Part shown: positions 44,338 to 47,910 of the stretch, piece after piece
Position numbering within the stretch: the stretch's first letter is position 1
How the letters are laid out: every line of letters begins with the position of its first letter
Position numbers and translations under genes: made by a program
Notes under the pieces: generated by a model
What the model saw: only the letters and a program-made list of their open reading frames with translations
Told to the model about the DNA's origin: nothing
Database searches by the model: none
Assembly (NCBI GenBank): GCA_001916005.1
Contig: MNRP01000040.1
Span: 1 to 47,910, forward strand
From: Clostridium sp. 26_22
Lineage (GTDB): Bacteria; Bacillota; Clostridia; TANB77; CAG-508
Reading direction: 5' to 3'
Length of the DNA: 47,910 nucleotides

Positions 44338-45129
44338 ATGAACGAAATTTTACAAGCATTAATTTTAGGAATCGTACAAGGACTAACAGAATTATTACCA
44401 ATATCAAGCTCAGCACATTTAAACTTAATACCATGGGCTTTTAACTGGGATATACCAGAAAGCTTTGATGTAGCATTACACTTTGGAACATTATTAGCAA
44501 TAGTATTATTTTTCTACAAAGATTGGTTAAAACTAATAAAAGGAGGATTTAACCAAGTTGTAAAAAAAGAAAAAACATTTGAAGGAAAAATGTTCTGGTA
44601 TCTAGTTGCAGCAACAATACCAGGAGGAGCAATAGGATTTTTACTAGACCACTTTGTTGGGGACAATTTAGCGAAAATGCCATTATTAATAGCATCGGCA
44701 TTAATAATAATGGGAATTGTCCTATACATAGTAGATAAAAAAGCACCTTCAAAAACAGATTATGAACATATGACATTTAAACAAACATTTTTAATAGGAT
44801 TTTCACAAGCTCTAGCATTTATACCAGGAGTATCACGTTCAGGAGTAACAATGACAACAGGTAGAGCTATGGGAATAGACAGAGAATCAACAGCTAAATA
44901 TTCATTCTTATTATCAACACCAATAGTATTAGGAGCAACACTATACAAATTTAAAGATTTTGTATTTGGAATGCCATTTTTCGTAGGAGTATTATCAAGC
45001 TTTTTAGTTGGTGTGTTAGTAATAAAATTCTTGTTAGAATACCTAAAAAAAGGAAGTTTTAAAATATTTGCAGTATATAGAATAATCTTAGGATTAGCTG
45101 TTATTGGATTATATTTAATAAGATTATAG
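44338..45129 (+). CDS. uppP: Undecaprenyl-diphosphatase UppP (BacA)
   Basis: A 263-residue protein. The ATG at 44338 is 8 bp after AAAGGA; an ATG at 44329 overlaps that site. LGIVQGLTELLPISSSAHL and LAFIPGVSRSGVTMTTGR are the two signature motifs of this family (Glu of GLTE, Arg and Ser of PGxSRSG), in a protein with about eight membrane helices. It recycles the undecaprenyl carrier for peptidoglycan and surface-glycan synthesis. A long terminator follows. Confidence 0.96.
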   Translation: MNEILQALILGIVQGLTELLPISSSAHLNLIPWAFNWDIPESFDVALHFGTLLAIVLFFYKDWLKLIKGGFNQVVKKEKTFEGKMFWYLVAATIPGGAIGFLLDHFVGDNLAKMPLLIASALIIMGIVLYIVDKKAPSKTDYEHMTFKQTFLIGFSQALAFIPGVSRSGVTMTTGRAMGIDRESTAKYSFLLSTPIVLGATLYKFKDFVFGMPFFVGVLSSFLVGVLVIKFLLEYLKKGSFKIFAVYRIILGLAVIGLYLIRL

Positions 45130-45140
45130 AAAATAAAATA

Positions 45141-45200
45141 TAAAAAACAAAAAAGTTGGAAGAAAATAAAAAGTTTTTCTTCTAACTTTTTTGTTTTTTA
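45141..45200 (+). terminator. Strong terminator after uppP
   Basis: A 26-bp stem (45141-45166 with 45175-45200, one G-U pair) with 8-nt loop, A-rich on one side and T-rich on the other, so it can act in both directions. Confidence 0.9.
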
Positions 45201-45280
45201 TAAGTTATCTTATATAACTCTTAAATAGTTGATTTATTTACCAAAAAGTTAATAAAATGTGACTTAAAGGAGGTAATGAA

Positions 45281-46198
45281 ATGGAAAAAAATGCATTAAG
45301 GAAAATTAAATTTAAAAGTTTAATAGAGGAGTGGTTACAATATAAAAAAACAACAATAAAAGAATCTTCTTATTTAAACTACAAATTTATAATCGAAACA
45401 AATATCAAAAAAGAAATGGGGGAGAAAAATTTAGAAGAATTATTGCAATACAACTTTAATTCATTTGTAGAACAATTAATGGAAAAGTTATCAAGTAAAA
45501 CAGTCAAAGATATAATGACGGTTTTAAAGGCAATATTAAAATATGCAGAAATAAAATATGATATAAATTTTAAAATAAGTTTGATATCAACACCTGCACA
45601 AATAACAAATGAAGTAGAAGTATTTAATGACAAAGACAGAAAGGAAATGGAAGAATATTGTATTCAATCAAAAAAAATAAGGGATTTAGGAGTTTTAATT
45701 AGTCTATATACTGGATTAAGAATAGGAGAAGTGTGTGCTTTAAAATGGTCAGATATTGACTTTGAAAAAAAATACATAAAGGTAAATCACACATTACAAA
45801 GAGTATATGTTAATAAAAGAGAAACGAAAGTATTATATGATAGACCAAAAACTAAAAAATCTATAAGAAAAATACCGATGGCTAAAGTATTGTATGAAAA
45901 ATTAAAAGAAATATCAAAAAATTATGATAATGAGGCTTTCGTATTAACAGGAAGTACTAAAAGATATTATGAACCTTTAGGCTATAGATACATATATAGG
46001 AGAATTTTGGAAAAATGTGATATTGAATATAAAAGATATCATCAACTAAGACATACTTTTGCAACTCGTTGTATTAAAGTTGGAATGGATGTTAAATCTT
46101 TGAGTGAGGTTTTAGGACATGCTAATGTTTCTATTACTTTGAATATTTATGTGCATTCTTCCTTTGAAACTAAAAATAAATTTATAAATAAATTATAA
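45281..46198 (+). CDS. Tyrosine site-specific recombinase (likely DNA invertase)
   Basis: A 305-residue protein. Residues 10-100 are an SAM-like core-binding domain; about 113-300 the catalytic domain with all residues: Arg147 (YTGLRIGE), Lys about 190-193 (PKTKKS), His254 and Arg257 (YHQLRHTFA), His280 (VLGHANVSITL) and the nucleophile Tyr290 (NIYVHSS). There is no excisionase, phage or conjugation gene nearby. Its own terminator separates it from a pair of inverted core sites (46292-46316, 46435-46459), so it is best explained as a local invertase, like RecV-type recombinases of Clostridioides (analogy). AAAGGAGG lies before the ATG. Confidence 0.9.
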   Translation: MEKNALRKIKFKSLIEEWLQYKKTTIKESSYLNYKFIIETNIKKEMGEKNLEELLQYNFNSFVEQLMEKLSSKTVKDIMTVLKAILKYAEIKYDINFKISLISTPAQITNEVEVFNDKDRKEMEEYCIQSKKIRDLGVLISLYTGLRIGEVCALKWSDIDFEKKYIKVNHTLQRVYVNKRETKVLYDRPKTKKSIRKIPMAKVLYEKLKEISKNYDNEAFVLTGSTKRYYEPLGYRYIYRRILEKCDIEYKRYHQLRHTFATRCIKVGMDVKSLSEVLGHANVSITLNIYVHSSFETKNKFINKL

Positions 46199-46228
46199 AA
46201 ATAATCACCTAAAATGGTGATTATTTTT
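46197..46228 (+). terminator. Bidirectional terminator after the recombinase gene
   Basis: A perfect 13-bp stem (46197-46209 with 46216-46228) with A and T flanks. It would stop read-through from the recombinase and also stop leftward transcripts coming out of the inverted-repeat segment. Confidence 0.85.
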
Positions 46229-46291
46229 GCTTTAAATATTATTTTAATAATTGATTCCTAATAATACTCCCAATCCGAAGTGCTTAAGACC

Positions 46292-46316
46292 TTAATTAAG
46301 CTTGAAACTTAATTAA
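46292..46316 (+). repeat. Left inverted recombination site (IRL)
   Basis: TTAATTAAG (46292-46300), spacer CTTGAAA (46301-46307), CTTAATTAA (46308-46316): two perfectly inverted 9-bp arms around a 7-bp asymmetric spacer, as expected for a tyrosine-recombinase crossover site. It is inverted with respect to 46435-46459. Confidence 0.8.
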
Positions 46317-46330
46317 TTTATTATACTGAG

Positions 46331-46359
46331 AATATAACATAACTAAAACAAAAAATCAA
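46331..46359 (-). promoter_or_regulatory. Leftward promoter inside the invertible segment
   Basis: On the minus strand TTGATT (46359-46354), 17 bp, TATATT (46336-46331). A second leftward candidate is TTGAAA (46414-46409), 18 bp, TATAAT (46390-46385). Both point away from the surface-protein gene. Inversion between the sites would move the first -10 to about 46415-46420, facing the gene. Confidence 0.65.
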
Positions 46360-46434
46360 TAGTTAAATTATTAAATATTATATAATTATAAAATTTGAAG
46401 TACGAATATTTCAATCTATTTTAAGCATTTACAT

Positions 46435-46459
46435 TATATTAAGTTTCAAGCTTAATTAA
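46435..46459 (-). repeat. Right inverted recombination site (IRR)
   Basis: Read on the minus strand: TTAATTAAG (46459-46451), spacer CTTGAAA (46450-46444), then CTTAATATA (46443-46435), which matches the left site in 7 of 9 arm positions. Positions 46438-46459 are an exact inverted copy of 46292-46313 (22 bp). Confidence 0.8.
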
Positions 46460-46477
46460 AAAAGTAGGAGGAAAAAT

Positions 46478-47416
46478 ATGAATAACAAAAGAGGAATAAC
46501 ATTAGTTGCATTAGTAATTACAATAGTAATTTTATTAATATTAGCAGGTATATCAATAATTGGGTTAACAAAAGCAGGAGTATTAAAAAATGCAGAATTA
46601 GCAAAAGAAGAATATCAAAAATCAGTAAAAAAGGAAGAAAACGATTTAAATAAAATAAATGAATATATAAAAGGGAATAGAGAAAATAATACAAAAGAAA
46701 GCGAATTAATACAAGAGGTAACATTTGAAGTGATTGAAACTAAAGGGATTAGTATAAAAGTACAAATAAATGTAAAGGAAACAAATGAAAATGATGCAAG
46801 AGGGTATTTTGTTTATATAAATGATGAAGTTGTTGCTGTAAAAGATGAAAATATAATAAAAATAGAAAAATTAAATATAGCTACAGAATATAAAATAAAG
46901 TGTGGAGTAATTGATAAGAACGGTAATATAAAAGAAAGTTCAGAAAATAAAGTACAGACATTAGAAAAAGAAGTTTTATATGATGGAGTTGACAGTTCGA
47001 TATTTGAACCATTTCGTGTGGATAGTGCTTCAAGTTATAAAGCTTATGGACAAGAAAATGGATATTATATTATAACTGCTTTGAACTCAAATGGAAGAGC
47101 AGGTATTAACATAAACAATAAGATCGATTTAACCAATATAAAAAAAGTAATAGTTAATACAGAGTTATACAATAATTATGGGAGTTCTTTTATTGGAACA
47201 ATATATTTAGGAATATGTAATCAAAAAAATAACTCTATAGATTTTATTAAATCAATTAATTATTCTACAAATGCAACAAAGAATGAAAGAAAAATATTAG
47301 AACTGGATGTTTCTGATATAGAAGGAGAATATTATATAAAAACAATAGTGGTTCATCCTTCTAATGTTACTAATTACGGATTTACTTCTAATATATATTC
47401 AATTGAATTAAATTAG
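46478..47416 (+). CDS. Prepilin-like surface protein
   Basis: A 312-residue protein. The N-terminus NNKRGITLVALVITIVILL is a class III (type IV pilin-like) leader: short basic part, cleavage after Gly6, then a continuous hydrophobic helix. The Glu5 of true major pilins is Ala here. After a charged coil (35-75), residues about 78-158 look like a fibronectin-III/Ig-like module (VTFEVIETKGISIKVQINVKE, DARGYFVYINDEVVAV, TEYKIKCGVIDKNGN), and the C-terminal 150 residues form a beta-rich domain. AGGAGG (46466-46471) is 6 bp before the ATG. No pilus assembly gene is nearby. Expression is probably governed by the invertible segment just upstream. Confidence 0.8.
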   Translation: MNNKRGITLVALVITIVILLILAGISIIGLTKAGVLKNAELAKEEYQKSVKKEENDLNKINEYIKGNRENNTKESELIQEVTFEVIETKGISIKVQINVKETNENDARGYFVYINDEVVAVKDENIIKIEKLNIATEYKIKCGVIDKNGNIKESSENKVQTLEKEVLYDGVDSSIFEPFRVDSASSYKAYGQENGYYIITALNSNGRAGININNKIDLTNIKKVIVNTELYNNYGSSFIGTIYLGICNQKNNSIDFIKSINYSTNATKNERKILELDVSDIEGEYYIKTIVVHPSNVTNYGFTSNIYSIELN

Positions 47417-47442
47417 ATTTATATAAATAGTAAAAATTAGTA

Positions 47443-47512
47443 TAAAATGTCGAAAATTGCGATGAAAAGTATAACAAAAATACGATTTATTATTGCAATA
47501 TTCGGCATTTTA
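47443..47512 (+). terminator. Long-loop inverted repeat, probable terminator
   Basis: Arms 47443-47460 and 47495-47512 pair over 18 bp with one G-U and one mismatch; the loop is 34 nt. A 14-bp palindrome follows at 47528-47541. The rest of the gap up to 47639 shows nothing recognisable. Confidence 0.5.
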
Positions 47513-47639
47513 TTGTATTATATAAACATTAGATATCTAATTAATTTTAAATCAAAAATATTAATTCTAAGAATTTTTAATCTTAAATAAAAACTCAAAT
47601 TTAAATTAAAAAATCAAAAGCAAAGAGGGGGAATAAAAT

Positions 47640-47910
47640 TTGAAAGTTAATCAAGTGATTAATATTGACAAAACAAAAGAAAAAGATTATAATAAAGACA
47701 ATCTAACTAATGAAGCAACTTTTACATATTATGATTATTTGAAATATAAACTGTTTGAAAAGATGCAAAAGGCTAAAAATACTACGTTACATGAACAAAA
47801 AGAAAAATATGAAAGGCTAGAACAACAAGAAAACAGAGTAAATAATGAACATGATAAAGTATTTAGAAAAATACTTTCAGACAAAATAGAAGTAACAAAA
47901 TTCTTGAATG
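47640..47910 (+). CDS. Rpn-family recombination-promoting nuclease, 3'-cut by window edge
   Basis: Starts at TTG 47640, 8 bp after GAGGGGG, and stays open to the end of the window (90 codons). TFTYYDYLKYKLFEKMQ and, further on, NEHDKVFRKILSDKIEVTKFLN correspond to the N-terminus of the Rpn protein at 26692 (FTYGDYLKYK and NKHDKIFRTILDKKEEAVTLIN). The segment between is Lys/Glu-rich and probably helical. The nuclease core should follow beyond the window. Confidence 0.75.
   Translation, partial: MKVNQVINIDKTKEKDYNKDNLTNEATFTYYDYLKYKLFEKMQKAKNTTLHEQKEKYERLEQQENRVNNEHDKVFRKILSDKIEVTKFLN

Noticed and set aside
45281..46198. Recombinase as integrase of a prophage or conjugative element
   Set aside because: No excisionase, replication, structural or transfer genes, and no tRNA attachment site within the window; the inverted core sites next to it give a simpler explanation.
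1..47910. CRISPR arrays, tRNA or rRNA genes
   Set aside because: No regularly spaced repeats and no GGTTCGAATCC-type T-loop signature or rRNA-like GC-rich tract were seen.

Overview
The window is very AT-rich DNA (roughly a quarter G+C by eye) with strongly A-biased coding strands, AGGAGG-type ribosome binding sites and normal use of TAA, TAG and TGA as stops. Gene content points to a Gram-positive, spore-forming member of the Bacillota, most likely an uncultured gut-type Clostridia: dipicolinate synthase A, CsaA, a Pol I lacking its proofreading motif, DUF4143 ATPases, Rpn-family nucleases and prepilin-like surface proteins. All genes but one (22614-23990) are on the + strand. No tRNA, rRNA, CRISPR array or phage structural gene was seen.

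Layout. 1-683: damaged Rpn-family nuclease. 835-7018: a split Alg14/Alg13-type glycosyltransferase pair, ruvB, two polytopic GT-C sugar transferases and a QueH-acetyltransferase fusion. 7075-10176: a MerR-controlled flavodoxin / carboxymuconolactone-decarboxylase-like / cupin / cyclophilin-like locus in which several genes are decaying. 10281-14067: small membrane protein, acetyltransferase, an odd non-coding segment (11515-11730), then a Gpi18-like transferase overlapping an acyltransferase-3. 14273-16266: cysteine desulfurase plus TtcA-type tRNA thiolase. 16361-20542: an unrecognised protein with a possible Cys-His-Asp triad, a copper chaperone and copper ATPase, a large inverted-repeat element, and MntP. 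20652-24592: small membrane protein, Tag glycosylase, a lipid-anchored or membrane-anchored protein of unknown role, the single minus-strand surface protein, and a second MerR gene. 24612-26372: a divergent DXS-like transketolase. 26692-31376: Rpn protein, RdgB/HAM1, pentapeptide protein, HAD protein, PAP2 phosphatase and a 5'-truncated SEDS gene. 31442-38717: nitroreductase, CsaA, DUF2798, DUF4143 ATPase, P-type ATPase and several broken genes. 38780-45129: polA, lytic transglycosylase, TPR protein, dpaA and uppP.

The most interesting part is 45281-47416. A solitary tyrosine recombinase is followed by two inverted 25-bp sites. Each has the architecture of a tyrosine-recombinase core (9-bp arms around a 7-bp spacer), and they face each other around about 120 bp. 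A good promoter inside this segment currently points away from the next gene, a prepilin-like surface protein that has its own ribosome binding site. This looks like a phase-variation switch caught in the OFF orientation.

Secondary points: three gene junctions carry a terminator hairpin whose loop and 3' arm also form the -35 of the next promoter; both MerR genes have textbook 19-bp-spaced promoters over a dyad; and many genes (Rpn, flavodoxins, SEDS, PepSY protein, alpha/beta hydrolases) are frameshifted or deleted, often at poly-A runs. That could reflect real decay or homopolymer errors in the assembly.
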